From assembly GCA_018433345.1 (NCBI GenBank), contig JAHDRK010000040.1:1-52412 (forward strand): DNA of 52,412 nt, in the 5' to 3' direction. How positions within the stretch are numbered: position 1 is the first letter of the stretch; every line of letters starts with the position of its first letter. Shown piece by piece: positions 30,424 through 39,141 of this stretch. The notes beneath the pieces were generated by a model, which was not told where the DNA came from, did no database searches, and saw only the letters and a list, made by a program, of their open reading frames with translations. A program made the translations under genes and the position numbers. The DNA comes from Syntrophobacterales bacterium (GTDB lineage Bacteria > Desulfobacterota > Syntrophia > Syntrophales > UBA2210).

Positions 30424-33246
30424 ATGAATAACCCAATGAATTACAAGAATACGCTGCATCTTCCCAAGACGGATTTCGCGATGAAAGCGAATCTCTCCGT
30501 CAAGGAACCGGAATTACTGAAACAATGGGAAGAAATGAACATCTACGAGAAAATCCGGGAGGTTTCTCGAGGCAGAAAGCGTTACATTCTCCATGACGGC
30601 CCCCCATATGCAAACGGAGACATTCACCTGGGAACGGCACTCAATAAAATTATCAAAGACATAGTGATAAAATCCAAGAACATGACGGGTTACGACAGCG
30701 TCTACGTTCCAGGCTGGGACTGTCATGGGCTTCCCATCGAACACCAGGTGGACCAGGAGTTGGGGGAAAGGAGTGAAAAGGTGTCCCAGGCGGAAAAACG
30801 GCGGCTCTGCCGCGCCTACGCTGAACGTTTCGTCGGAATACAGCGGGAGCAATTCAAGCGTTTCGGTGTCTTCGGGGACTGGGACCATCCCTATATAACG
30901 ATGGACTTCGATTACGAGGCTACAACCGTCAGGGAATTCGGCAAGCTCATGCTCTCGGGCGACGTGTATAAGGGGAAAAAACCCGTTTATTGGTGTAGTT
31001 CATGCAAAACGGCACTAGCCGAGGCGGAAGTAGAATACGCCGATCACGAAACACCATCCATATACGTAAAGTTTCCTGTTATATCGGAAATATCCGAGTT
31101 TTTGCCCAACCTGGCGGGGGAACGGGTTTCTGTTGTGATCTGGACCACCACCCCTTGGACGATTCCCGCAAATCTGGCCATCGCCCTCAAGGACGATTTC
31201 GAGTATGCCGCCGTTAAAGTGGGAAACGAAGTACTTATCTTCGCCGAGGAACTTACCGACTACTGTCTCGAGGCCTTCGGCATGAAAGGCGCCGATCACG
31301 AGATACTGGCGACATTTCCGGGATCGAAACTGGAGGGTCTCAAGTGCCGTCATCCACTCGTCGACAGGGAGAGCGTAATCATATTGGCTCCCTTTGTAAC
31401 CCTGGACGCGGGAACGGGATGCGTACACATCGCGCCCGGTCACGGCCAGGAGGACTATGAAATAGGGCTCGAGTACGGCCTCGACGTGTTCGCCCCAGTG
31501 GATGACGACGGATGCTTCACCGACGAAGTCCCCCTCTTCCGGGGGCAGTTCGTATTCGACGCCAACGACGCCGTCAACGAAGCCCTCCGGGAACGAGGCA
31601 TGCTGCTGGGCAGCATGAACATCATGCATCAGTATCCACACTGCTGGCGTTGTAAGAACCCCATCATTTTCCGATCCACCGAGCAGTGGTTTATTTCCAT
31701 GGACAAGAACGGTCTCCGGAAAAGGGCGCTGGAAGCCATCGACACCGTCACCTGGATCCCTTCCTGGGGTAGGGACCGCATCTACAACATGATAGAAAAT
31801 CGGCCCGATTGGTGTATCTCGAGGCAACGCTCCTGGGGAGTCCCCATCACGGTGTTCTACTGCTGTGGCTGCAACGAGCATCTGGCCACGGCAGAGATCC
31901 TCGATCACGTGGCCTCCTTGGTCGAAGAAGCGGGAGCCGACGTCTGGTTCGAACGGGATGCGACCGAACTGCTGCCCGCCGGAACGTCCTGCCCCAATTG
32001 CAGTGGAACCACCTTCACCAAGGAAACGAACATCCTCGACGTCTGGTTCGATTCGGGCGTGAGCCACGCGGCCGTTCTTGAGAACACCAGACGATGGCCC
32101 GGCCTCTCGTCGCCGGCGGACCTCTACCTCGAGGGCAGCGACCAGCATCGGGGGTGGTTTCACTCGTCACTTCTCGAGTCGGTGGGAACGCGCAACCGGG
32201 CCCCCTATAACTCCGTTCTCACCCACGGTTTCGTCGTCGACGGCGAGGGTAAAAAGATGTCCAAGTCGCTGGGCAATTTTGTCGATCCCCAGGAAATGGT
32301 GAACCGTCACGGAGCGGAGATTCTCCGTCTCTGGGTGGCCGCCGAGGACTACACAATGGACATCAGGATATCCGAGGAAATCCTCAATAGACTGGTGGAA
32401 GCGTACCGTAGAATCCGCAACACCAGTCGGTTTATCCTTGGTAATCTTTACGACTTCGATCCCGGGCGGAACAGCTTACCCGTCGAGGACCTGGAGGAGA
32501 TGGACCGGTGGGCATTGCACCGGCTGCAGGAGATCATCGAACGGGTGCGGAAGGCGTATGAACAGTTCCAATTTCACATGGTGTTCTACACCATTCATAA
32601 TTACTGCACGGTGGACCTGAGCTCGCTTTACCTTGACGTGCTCAAAGACCGTCTCTACACCTCGAAGGAGGATTCGAAAAAACGGCGATCCGCCCAGGCG
32701 GCCATGTACAGGATTCTCGACAGCGTCGTGCGCCTGCTGGCGCCTGTCATGACCTTCACCGCCGAGGAAATCTGGAAGGCCCTTCCTGCGGCGGAGGACA
32801 GGGAAGAAAGCGTTCACATGACTCTTTTCCCTGAGCCGGATACCCGCTGTATCGACAAAGAATTGGCGGAACGATGGAAAACGATGCTTGACATCAGGGG
32901 AGAAATTTCTAAGGCGATTGAGACGGCCCGGCGGGAAAAAGTGGTGGGACATTCGCTGGATTGCAACGTACAGCTCTTCGCCCAGGAAAAGCACGGCGAC
33001 TTTATCGAGGCTCATCGGGAAAACCTGGAACAGCTGTGCATCGTCTCCCAGCTCACCGTCCATAAAGGAGAAAGGCCCGAAGGCGCCTGGGAAAGCAAGG
33101 AAATGCCGGGACTCTTCGTATCCGTATCGAGGGCTGAAGGTGAAAAATGTGGGCGATGCTGGCACTACAGTAAGACGGTGGGATCGATCCCTGAGCATCC
33201 GACCATTTGCCGCCGGTGTCACGAAAATCTCCGGGAGGATACATGA
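30424..33246 (+). CDS. ileS: Isoleucine--tRNA ligase
   Basis: Class I synthetase charging tRNA-Ile, with an editing domain for Val. From the ATG at 30424 (GGGGAG 7 nt upstream) it is 940 aa, the normal length. The HIGH-type site is HLG at residues 68-70 ([16 protein letters not shown]), the KMSKS loop is at about 610, the CP1 editing domain includes [13 protein letters not shown], and the C-terminal zinc site is CGRCWHY plus CRRC (about 908-930). The open frame reaches 35 codons further upstream, rejected on family length. It overlaps lspA by ATGA. No T-box leader was seen. Confidence 0.97.
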   Translation: MNNPMNYKNTLHLPKTDFAMKANLSVKEPELLKQWEEMNIYEKIREVSRGRKRYILHDGPPYANGDIHLGTALNKIIKDIVIKSKNMTGYDSVYVPGWDCHGLPIEHQVDQELGERSEKVSQAEKRRLCRAYAERFVGIQREQFKRFGVFGDWDHPYITMDFDYEATTVREFGKLMLSGDVYKGKKPVYWCSSCKTALAEAEVEYADHETPSIYVKFPVISEISEFLPNLAGERVSVVIWTTTPWTIPANLAIALKDDFEYAAVKVGNEVLIFAEELTDYCLEAFGMKGADHEILATFPGSKLEGLKCRHPLVDRESVIILAPFVTLDAGTGCVHIAPGHGQEDYEIGLEYGLDVFAPVDDDGCFTDEVPLFRGQFVFDANDAVNEALRERGMLLGSMNIMHQYPHCWRCKNPIIFRSTEQWFISMDKNGLRKRALEAIDTVTWIPSWGRDRIYNMIENRPDWCISRQRSWGVPITVFYCCGCNEHLATAEILDHVASLVEEAGADVWFERDATELLPAGTSCPNCSGTTFTKETNILDVWFDSGVSHAAVLENTRRWPGLSSPADLYLEGSDQHRGWFHSSLLESVGTRNRAPYNSVLTHGFVVDGEGKKMSKSLGNFVDPQEMVNRHGAEILRLWVAAEDYTMDIRISEEILNRLVEAYRRIRNTSRFILGNLYDFDPGRNSLPVEDLEEMDRWALHRLQEIIERVRKAYEQFQFHMVFYTIHNYCTVDLSSLYLDVLKDRLYTSKEDSKKRRSAQAAMYRILDSVVRLLAPVMTFTAEEIWKALPAAEDREESVHMTLFPEPDTRCIDKELAERWKTMLDIRGEISKAIETARREKVVGHSLDCNVQLFAQEKHGDFIEAHRENLEQLCIVSQLTVHKGERPEGAWESKEMPGLFVSVSRAEGEKCGRCWHYSKTVGSIPEHPTICRRCHENLREDT

Positions 33247-33752
33247 AGGGATCCTTTCCCGCCCTTCAGAGATACGGAGTGTACCTGGCGGCGCTCATCG
33301 TCGTCCTGGCAGACCAATCCTCCAAGTATCTCGTACAATCCCTCGTTCCATTGCACCATTCCATACCTGTCATCGAGGGGTTCTTCAATATAACCTACGT
33401 GAGAAATCCGGGAGCCGCCTTCGGCTTGCTGGCCCAGGCGGGACCCGCCTGGCGCCTTTTCTTCCTCGTGGCGGTGAGCCTTGTCTTTATGAGCGCCCTG
33501 GTCATTTACTTGGAGCGGAATCGTGACAGGACAGGGAAAATCCTTTACGTCTCTTTTGCTCTCATACTGGGCGGCGCGGCGGGAAACCTCATTGACAGGA
33601 TCATCCACGGAGAAGTTGTCGATTTCCTGGATCTTTACATCAAGTCCTTACACTGGCCGGCCTTCAACCTTGCCGATTCGGCCATTTCAATAGGCGTATT
33701 TTTGTTGCTCATCGACGTGATCCTCCATAGGGATAGTCCTCCTGCCCGCTAA
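33243..33752 (+). CDS. lspA: Lipoprotein signal peptidase
   Basis: Inner-membrane aspartyl protease that removes signal peptides of lipoproteins after lipidation. 169 aa with four membrane helices. Conserved motifs: D24[25 protein letters not shown]127F and FNLAD145S; Asp127 and Asp145 should be the catalytic pair. The ATG at 33243 overlaps the ileS stop as ATGA and has GGGAGG 4 nt upstream. ileS-lspA is a common operon. The gap that follows has a run of nine C (33782-33790). Confidence 0.97.
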   Translation: MKGSFPALQRYGVYLAALIVVLADQSSKYLVQSLVPLHHSIPVIEGFFNITYVRNPGAAFGLLAQAGPAWRLFFLVAVSLVFMSALVIYLERNRDRTGKILYVSFALILGGAAGNLIDRIIHGEVVDFLDLYIKSLHWPAFNLADSAISIGVFLLLIDVILHRDSPPAR

Positions 33753-33916
33753 GTCCCTTTGTGTGTACAATGGCAGCGCAGCCCCCCCCCGCCCGCCGCC
33801 GCTCGTCGCAATCCGCTCGACAAGCGAGGGAGCCATGTCGAAGGAGAAGCAGGGGATACTGACGGCACCATACAGCCCTCACCAGGATCCCTTGAAACTG
33901 CGTAACTGACGATGCT

Positions 33917-34399
33917 TTAATTTTTCGGCTTCAGGATTATAACGTTCAGCGTTTGCCTGCCCCATTCCAGGGCCTCTTTCCTGCTGGGGAAGAATACATC
34001 CAGGCGGTCGCCGCGGATAGCGCTTCCCCGGTCCTGGACCTCTCCCCAGCCGTAGCCGGGGACGTATATCTTTGTCCCGAAGGGATAGCGGGGATCGGCG
34101 GCTATGGTGCCTTTCTTCGCCCGCGCGCCGCTGGCGGTTATTCCCACCTGCTTGCGCTGGCCTTTTTTGGGCCCGTAGGCGTACACCGGAGGACCGATGC
34201 AACCGTACTTCCGCTTCCAACCGCAGGATTCCTGGCCGGCGTCATAGGCGGTGACTACCATTCTCCGTTCTTCACGCACGTAATCCCGACGCCCCAGCGA
34301 AGGGTAAAAACAGCATCCCGCCGCCACCACGATAAGAAGCACTGCCAGGATTGCCGGCATGACGATGCGCCGGGCTCCGGATGATGTCCAATTGGTCAT
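33917..34399 (-). CDS. 3D-domain envelope protein, probable lipoprotein
   Basis: 160 aa from the ATG at 34399. A membrane or signal segment (about residues 14-28) ends in VVAAGC, a weak lipobox, suggesting an exported, possibly lipid-anchored protein. The rest is a 3D domain: VTAYDAG, TASGARAKKGTIAADPRYPFG, VQDRGSAIRGDRLDVFF, containing the three conserved Asp. Such domains occur in MltA-type lytic transglycosylases and resuscitation factors and bind or cleave peptidoglycan. The MltA catalytic domain proper is not present. It follows the flavoprotein gene by 34 nt. Confidence 0.8.
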   Translation of the reverse strand: MTNWTSSGARRIVMPAILAVLLIVVAAGCCFYPSLGRRDYVREERRMVVTAYDAGQESCGWKRKYGCIGPPVYAYGPKKGQRKQVGITASGARAKKGTIAADPRYPFGTKIYVPGYGWGEVQDRGSAIRGDRLDVFFPSRKEALEWGRQTLNVIILKPKN

Positions 34400-34433
34400 G
34401 GATGTCGCTCTTCCTCGCCGGATCAGTCTAATG

Positions 34434-35483
34434 TTATTCCACCGTTCTTGCCAACCTTGCCGGTATTTCCGACGCCTCTGAAACCACCCTGTCGATGAGC
34501 TGGGCGACGGTGGGTATTTCGTGCAGGAGACCCACGCACTGTCCCGTGGGGAGCACACCCTTTCTCGTGTCGCCTTCTTCTGTGGCCGATCGAATCATTT
34601 TAAAGGCATTCGCGAGATAGGCCATCATCTTGGCGTTATTCCACCCCGAAGCTAGTGCCCCTACAAGGAGTTTCGAGAAGGGCAGCCCCAGGGACCGGGC
34701 GATGTCCCGGGAATTAACGAAAGCGGCGAGGAAGTTCGGCCATCCGAACAGCCCCTTCCGGTAGGCCCTGAGGGCGGCCGGGGTTTTCATTGAACGACAG
34801 CCCAGACCGTCAAAATAGGGGCCATAGATCGTATCTTCTATGGTTTTCTCGAGAGAAAGCTTCTTGTAGGTATCGTGGAGCTGGCTTTCCTTTGTGCTCA
34901 TGAAGGCCGTTCCCATGGCGACGCCGCCGGCGCCGAGTGAGAGGGCGGCCATGAGTCCCCTGCCGTCGATGAATCCGCCCGCCGCGATTATGGGTATGGA
35001 AACGGCATCGACCAAGGCCGGGATCAAAACCAGGGATGTGGCGTCGCCGCCGTGGGCCGCCGCCTCGTGACCGGTGGCAATGAGCGCGTCGGCGCCCTGC
35101 TCCTCCGCGCTACGGGCGTGTCGCTCGTTAACCACGGTGGCGACCACCTTGCCGCCGTACTCGTGGGCTGCCTTGGCCAACCAGTCGCCCTTACCGAGGG
35201 AAAAGTTTATCACTGGTACCTGTTCTTCCAGGAGGACCTTGGCGTTTTCATGGGCGCCGGGAAACATGAGCGTGGCGTTGGCGCCAAAGGGCTTGTCCGT
35301 GAGACTTCGTACTTCTCGAACTGCCTTCCTGGTCTCCGAGGCGTTGAGGGGACCGGTGGCGAGAATACCGAGACCTCCGGCATTGGACACCGCCGCCACC
35401 ATTGAAGGAACGCTTATCCAGCTCATGCCCGACAGTACAATGGGGACTTCGATGCCGAAAAGTTCCGTTATAGGTGTTTTCAT
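34434..35483 (-). CDS. Nitronate monooxygenase-family flavoprotein
   Basis: FMN-dependent TIM-barrel enzyme of the 2-nitropropane dioxygenase/NMO family, 349 aa. Family motifs: PIVLSGMSWISVPSMVAAVS, GGLGILATG, FGANATL, the phosphate-binding GHEAAAHGG, and PIIAAGGFIDGRGLMAAL followed by GAGGVAMGTAF. The physiological substrate is not predictable; members act on propionate-3-nitronate or as enoyl reductases (FabK-like). AGGAG is about 9 nt before the start. It lies 45 nt after the squalene synthase gene, probably in one operon. Confidence 0.85.
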   Translation of the reverse strand: MKTPITELFGIEVPIVLSGMSWISVPSMVAAVSNAGGLGILATGPLNASETRKAVREVRSLTDKPFGANATLMFPGAHENAKVLLEEQVPVINFSLGKGDWLAKAAHEYGGKVVATVVNERHARSAEEQGADALIATGHEAAAHGGDATSLVLIPALVDAVSIPIIAAGGFIDGRGLMAALSLGAGGVAMGTAFMSTKESQLHDTYKKLSLEKTIEDTIYGPYFDGLGCRSMKTPAALRAYRKGLFGWPNFLAAFVNSRDIARSLGLPFSKLLVGALASGWNNAKMMAYLANAFKMIRSATEEGDTRKGVLPTGQCVGLLHEIPTVAQLIDRVVSEASEIPARLARTVE

Positions 35484-35528
35484 TTAAGCTTTCTCCTTTC
35501 AGACCTATTGTTTTCATTACACTTATTG

Positions 35529-36587
35529 TCACTCCATAGGGACGCCTGCAGCCTCTTGGCGTGCCGCGTCATAAAGCCTCCGAACAAGATAGTTGGAAAA
35601 AACGGTGCGGGTTCCACTCCTGATGATTCGTTTCACGTCACTCCGCTCTATCTTGACGGGGGCTCCATCCAGGAGCCGATAGCGGTCGCGCCGCACAAGG
35701 GCAAGCGTCTCCACGGCCATCATTAGCGGCCATATGCAAAAGAGACGGCGGCGCGCGTATCTCCTCGGAATGGCCAGGACGTATTCGATCGCCCTGTCGA
35801 GATTAGTCAGCGCCATATCTACGAGAGGCTCCAGCGCGGTCGCTCTGACGTCCCTATTGCACTTCGAATTTTCGGGAAAGGCGTCCTCCTGTCCCGCCCC
35901 GTGGAAAAGGGAGCGCGGAACATAGCACCATCCCCTGTGGAGATCACCCATGTAGTCCTTGGCGATGTTCGTTAATTGCAATCCGAGGCCGAAGGCAACA
36001 CTGCGGGAATGAAGGCACTCATAAGTTTCTCTTGATACTTTGCCGTCTCCTGCATTTCCGAAGAACAATTTGGTGATCATAAGCCCCACCGTTCCGGCCA
36101 CATAATAGCAGTACCGCTCCAACTCGTTCCGGTCCTCGAGCATCACGACACAACCGTCCAAGGCCTTTTCCTGAAACAGGGCCATGCCTCGGGACATCTC
36201 GCGTACGTGTTCAGAAACAATCAACTGCGACCGCAAGGGCAGTTTAGAGAACTCACCCAGCACCCTGGGAGCGTCGAAAAGAAGTTTCCGGTCATGTCCT
36301 GATCTCTCGATCGGGATGGAATCCACAAAGTCTTTGACCTGTTCCGGCCAGTTGGGACGAAGGGGAAAGAGTTTTTCGTAATCGGCAAGGCACTCGATTT
36401 TTGACGCCGCAGACAAGGAAGGTTCATCCTCGATGGTATCGGCAATGCGACACAAGAGGTAGGCCAGGAGTATGCTTCGGTAATCGTCTCCCCGAAGTAC
36501 GCGGATATTGAGGGCGAAGGTCCGTGACACCAAGGCCAGGTGTTCTTCGCAGATCCTGAAATCATTTCCTTCCGCTCCGATCGCCAT
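35529..36587 (-). CDS. Squalene synthase, eukaryote-type
   Basis: Trans-isoprenyl diphosphate synthase condensing two farnesyl diphosphates to (pre)squalene at the membrane. 352 aa from the ATG at 36587. Motifs in order: SRTFALNIRVL, LLCRIADTIEDE (first Asp-rich motif), YCYYVAGTVGLM, and GLGLQLTNIAKDYMGDLHRG (second Asp-rich motif). The combination of CYYVAG with TNIAKDY resembles eukaryotic squalene synthases more than the bacterial HpnC/HpnD pair. I did not recognise a C-terminal membrane anchor. A TTG at 36647 is a less likely start. No cyclase gene is nearby, so the end product (hopanoid, sterol or free squalene) is open. Confidence 0.8.
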   Translation of the reverse strand: MAIGAEGNDFRICEEHLALVSRTFALNIRVLRGDDYRSILLAYLLCRIADTIEDEPSLSAASKIECLADYEKLFPLRPNWPEQVKDFVDSIPIERSGHDRKLLFDAPRVLGEFSKLPLRSQLIVSEHVREMSRGMALFQEKALDGCVVMLEDRNELERYCYYVAGTVGLMITKLFFGNAGDGKVSRETYECLHSRSVAFGLGLQLTNIAKDYMGDLHRGWCYVPRSLFHGAGQEDAFPENSKCNRDVRATALEPLVDMALTNLDRAIEYVLAIPRRYARRRLFCIWPLMMAVETLALVRRDRYRLLDGAPVKIERSDVKRIIRSGTRTVFSNYLVRRLYDAARQEAAGVPME

Positions 36588-36711
36588 CGGCCGATTCTTC
36601 CCCTTCTTTTTAAGGCGAAGAATAACCGACTCCCGGCATGCGGTCAAGCGAAGGGGAAGGCGGAATCAACTTCAAGGGTCGGCTTATCCCCCTTGGGGCA
36701 GAAGCGGGCAC

Positions 36712-36737
36712 AAAAAAGGGAGACCCTAAGGCCTCCC
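36712..36737 (-). terminator. Intrinsic terminator upstream of squalene synthase
   Basis: Minus strand arms GGGAGGCC (36730-36737) and GGTCTCCC (36718-36725), an 8-bp stem with one G-U pair and the loop TTAG, followed by six T (36712-36717). It lies ~125 nt before the squalene synthase start with no recognisable gene upstream on that strand. It therefore terminates either a non-coding RNA or a leader. Confidence 0.7.
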
Positions 36738-36922
36738 TTGTATTGTCGGGGTAAAAACCACTATGTCGCACACCGGATTTACCTGAAAAGAAAAAACCCC
36801 GCTTTGAAGATCCGCTTTCCGTCCTGCTCCGCCGTTCGCCCAGTGTCGCCTTCACTGAACGAACTTATAACATTCGTGGTTCAAAGGTTCCAACCAGGTT
36901 CAGGAGATTTTTCCCGGTTTGC
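36712..36922 (-). ncRNA. Candidate sigma-54-dependent structured small RNA
   Basis: The gap 36588-37290 has no supportable gene. A minus-strand transcript beginning near 36922 (below the sigma-54-like element) and ending at the 36712-36737 terminator would be ~211 nt. It contains a 12-bp helix (36834-36864) with arms GTTCGTTCAGTG and CACTGGGCGAAC and a 7-nt loop. Its two G-U pairs would be C-A mismatches on the plus strand, so the helix is continuous only in minus-strand RNA. A wider 7-bp helix, CTTTGAA/TTCAAAG, can enclose it. It could instead be the leader of the squalene synthase operon with an attenuator. Confidence 0.35.
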
Positions 36923-36930
36923 CTTTATGT

Positions 36931-36948
36931 GTTGCACTTTTTATGCCA
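36931..36948 (-). promoter_or_regulatory. Sigma-54 promoter candidate
   Basis: Minus strand TGGCATAAAAAGTGCAAC. The GG (36946-36947) and GC (36934-36935) are exactly 10 bp apart, and I score 10 of 13 informative positions of TGGCACG-N4-TTGCW-N2-A. Enhancer-like half-sites lie about 170-205 bp upstream, and a gene for an NtrC-class regulator is the second gene past them. It points toward the candidate RNA and the squalene synthase operon. Confidence 0.5.
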
Positions 36949-37104
36949 AACGCCCCCGAGATCTAAGTGTCTGTCATTACTCACATTGTAAATACCGCAC
37001 TTTTCAATCTCACTATCGGGATCGGAAAAAATTGTCGCGCAAAATGCCTGACGTACCATACTACTCAATATTTCCGGCATCTTATGAGAAGACAACATCT
37101 ATGT

Positions 37105-37140
37105 CGATTCGACGAAATTGTCGAATCGCATCCCATTCGA
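37105..37140. promoter_or_regulatory. Phased ATTCGA half-site array, possible enhancer
   Basis: Perfect 9-bp inverted arms CGATTCGAC (37105-37113) and GTCGAATCG (37120-37128) with a 6-bp spacer, plus a third half-site. ATTCGA at 37107, TCGAAT at 37121 and ATTCGA at 37135 start exactly 14 bp apart in alternating orientation. It lies between the minus-strand sigma-54 element and the plus-strand kinase promoter, the right place for an activator acting on either. Confidence 0.5.
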
Positions 37141-37228
37141 AGTATCCCTTTGGATCCCTTGGGACCCAAACCACTTTTTCGGCGGCCGCGGGCGAAAACG
37201 TGAAAGTGGCGGTCGGACCCATATGGTC

Positions 37229-37257
37229 TTGTAATTACAGATACTATGATATAGTAT
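37229..37257 (+). promoter_or_regulatory. Sigma-70-type promoter of the kinase/regulator pair with overlapping dyad
   Basis: TTGTAA (37229-37234), 17-bp spacer, TAGTAT (37252-37257); each element matches 4 of 6. A 7-bp inverted repeat, ATACTAT (37241-37247) and ATAGTAT (37251-37257), overlaps the -10 and could be an operator. The leader to the kinase start is about 27 nt. Confidence 0.45.
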
Positions 37258-37290
37258 TTATATATTTTTTGACAGGAATTTCTTTGCCCC

Positions 37291-39141
37291 ATGAACGAAC
37301 ACAAACCGAAAATAAAGGAAATGAGTGGTGAAAACCCCTCTTTTCTCCGGGAAGGGAGCCACCCTTCAAAATATATTATACCGGTCACAGTATTTTTGGT
37401 GGTGGCCGTCTTCGTCTCGTTGATTCTGTTTATGGGTCTCATGGATCTCCGAAGGCTCGACAAAACGCTGGTCGAATTTATGGAAAACCGGGGACTCGAC
37501 ATCGTAACCACGATCGAAAACGTGGCCCAGGAGGACCTCGATTTCCTGAGGCGGACACTCTTGGACGATCAATACGATTTCGGATTTGCTCCCATCCCGC
37601 TTTCCGACAAGGAATATCACATCCAGGAACGGCTGATAAACGCCCTAGTGGACGTGGCCAGGGATATCGACGCATACTGGCAGCAGGACGAATTGACGGA
37701 AGAGGACCTGGAACGAATAGCCGCCGAAGAAAAGCTTTCGCTCATCGTCATATTGGACGAGGAGGGACATATCGTATTGCAAAGCAGACAATTCCAGGAA
37801 GAATCCTCTAGGGCTCCCCTTATTTCAGGAAGCGACCAGGATCAACTGGCAAGATGGCTCCTTAAAACACTGGGCCCGCTCATGGACATGGGTTATATCG
37901 CCCTCCGACGGAAGGACGGCAGCGGAACCATCGTTATCGCCCTGGACGCCGGAAAACTAAAATACTGGGGTACGAAAACAGCGGTCAAGAAGGTGGTCGG
38001 TGAAATCGGCTGGGAACAGGAACTACATTACCTTTCTGTCTTCGATCGCGATGGTACCTTACTCGAAACGGTGGGAGACAGCACGCAACACAACATTACG
38101 ACGGCGAACGGCGCGGTCCGGGAGATACTCTCCGGGAAACGCTCGCTTGTCAGCACCAAGTTTGAAGATGAAAGCGGCCATCACCTGTCCATTATCGCTC
38201 CCCTTCACCTCGATGACACGGTGGTAGGATACGTTCACATGGGACTCAAGTGGGATCGGGCAAGGGCGACGCTTTCGCACAACAGAACCCGTATGATTAT
38301 CACCACTCTTATGGTTGTCCTGATCGGAACGATCACCACGATAATGCTTTACAGGAACCAAAGCCGCGAACTTGCCCGCATGGAAAAAATGAAAGAAAGA
38401 CTCCAGCGGGCGGAACAGCTCTCTGCCCTGGGCCAGCTTGCCGCCGGGGTGGCCCACGAAATCCGTAACCCCCTGAATGCCATTAGTATCGCCGCCCAGC
38501 GGCTCCAGCGAGAATTCGCCCCCCGTAATGATGACAATAATGATTTCAGCCACCTTTACAACGTTATGCGCGATGAAATTAGGCGACTGAACGAAATCAT
38601 AGAAGAATTCGTCACCTTTTTCAGGATAAAGCGTATGGAACTTAGACCCCGGCCTCTCGAGAATGTGTTGGAAAAAATCATGGCGGTCATGGCGACGGAG
38701 TGCGGTGAACGAAATATCGTCCTGGAAGGTTTATGGAACGACAAACACCCCACCATCGTCTCCATGGACGCAGACAAACTGACGCAGGCCTTTATAAATA
38801 TCGTAAAAAACGCCATGGAGGCGATCGACGGTTCGAAACCGGGACGAATAACTCTGGCGGTAGAGCGCAGGGGAGACCGACAAGCAGTTGTTACCATCTC
38901 GGATACCGGGTCGGGCCTGACGCCCGATGAAGTAGACCGAATTTTCAATCCCGAATATACTACTAAAGAAAAGGGACTGGGACTTGGGCTGACCCTTGCA
39001 CATGAAATCATCAACGGTCACGGCGGGGAAATCAGGGTGACGAGCAGGAAGGGATTCGGCACCACCTTCGAGATACTCCTGCTCCTCGCCGGGGATAAAG
39101 AGAACGAGAAAACGGAAAGCAGCCATTATGAAGGATCTTAA
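37291..39141 (+). CDS. Membrane sensor histidine kinase (NtrB/ZraS-like)
   Basis: Inner-membrane kinase of 616 aa. Membrane helices at about 29-52 and 336-355 enclose a ~280-residue, largely acidic periplasmic sensor with no clear family. The cytoplasmic part has the H-box GVAHEIRNPLNAI (phosphorylated His), N-box NIVKNAMEAI, G1 SDTGSGL and G2 GLGLGLTLAHEI, of the type that phosphorylates NtrC-class regulators. There is no PAS or obvious HAMP. The start at 37291 is uncertain; an ATG at 37321 is possible. It overlaps the regulator gene by 14 nt. The signal is unknown; envelope stress or a metal would fit ZraS-like systems. Confidence 0.88.
   Translation: MNEHKPKIKEMSGENPSFLREGSHPSKYIIPVTVFLVVAVFVSLILFMGLMDLRRLDKTLVEFMENRGLDIVTTIENVAQEDLDFLRRTLLDDQYDFGFAPIPLSDKEYHIQERLINALVDVARDIDAYWQQDELTEEDLERIAAEEKLSLIVILDEEGHIVLQSRQFQEESSRAPLISGSDQDQLARWLLKTLGPLMDMGYIALRRKDGSGTIVIALDAGKLKYWGTKTAVKKVVGEIGWEQELHYLSVFDRDGTLLETVGDSTQHNITTANGAVREILSGKRSLVSTKFEDESGHHLSIIAPLHLDDTVVGYVHMGLKWDRARATLSHNRTRMIITTLMVVLIGTITTIMLYRNQSRELARMEKMKERLQRAEQLSALGQLAAGVAHEIRNPLNAISIAAQRLQREFAPRNDDNNDFSHLYNVMRDEIRRLNEIIEEFVTFFRIKRMELRPRPLENVLEKIMAVMATECGERNIVLEGLWNDKHPTIVSMDADKLTQAFINIVKNAMEAIDGSKPGRITLAVERRGDRQAVVTISDTGSGLTPDEVDRIFNPEYTTKEKGLGLGLTLAHEIINGHGGEIRVTSRKGFGTTFEILLLLAGDKENEKTESSHYEGS

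Noticed and set aside
31015-32163. A 382-codon open frame antisense to ileS
   Set aside because: Shadow of ileS codon usage; no motif, no ribosome-binding site.
33781-33803. C9 run and GCC-rich tract after lspA as a phase-variable site
   Set aside because: It lies in non-coding DNA between convergent genes; no gene or promoter would be switched by slippage.
36738-36922. Identity of the candidate RNA as 6S, tmRNA, SRP RNA or RNase P RNA
   Set aside because: None of the conserved sequence blocks of these RNAs is present, despite a central hairpin superficially like 6S RNA.
36540-37331. A 263-codon open plus-strand frame crossing the squalene synthase/kinase gap
   Set aside because: It overlaps the starts of both neighbouring genes, has no SD or recognisable motif, and its composition (many Arg/Ser/Tyr/Cys) looks non-coding; the gap is better explained by regulatory elements.
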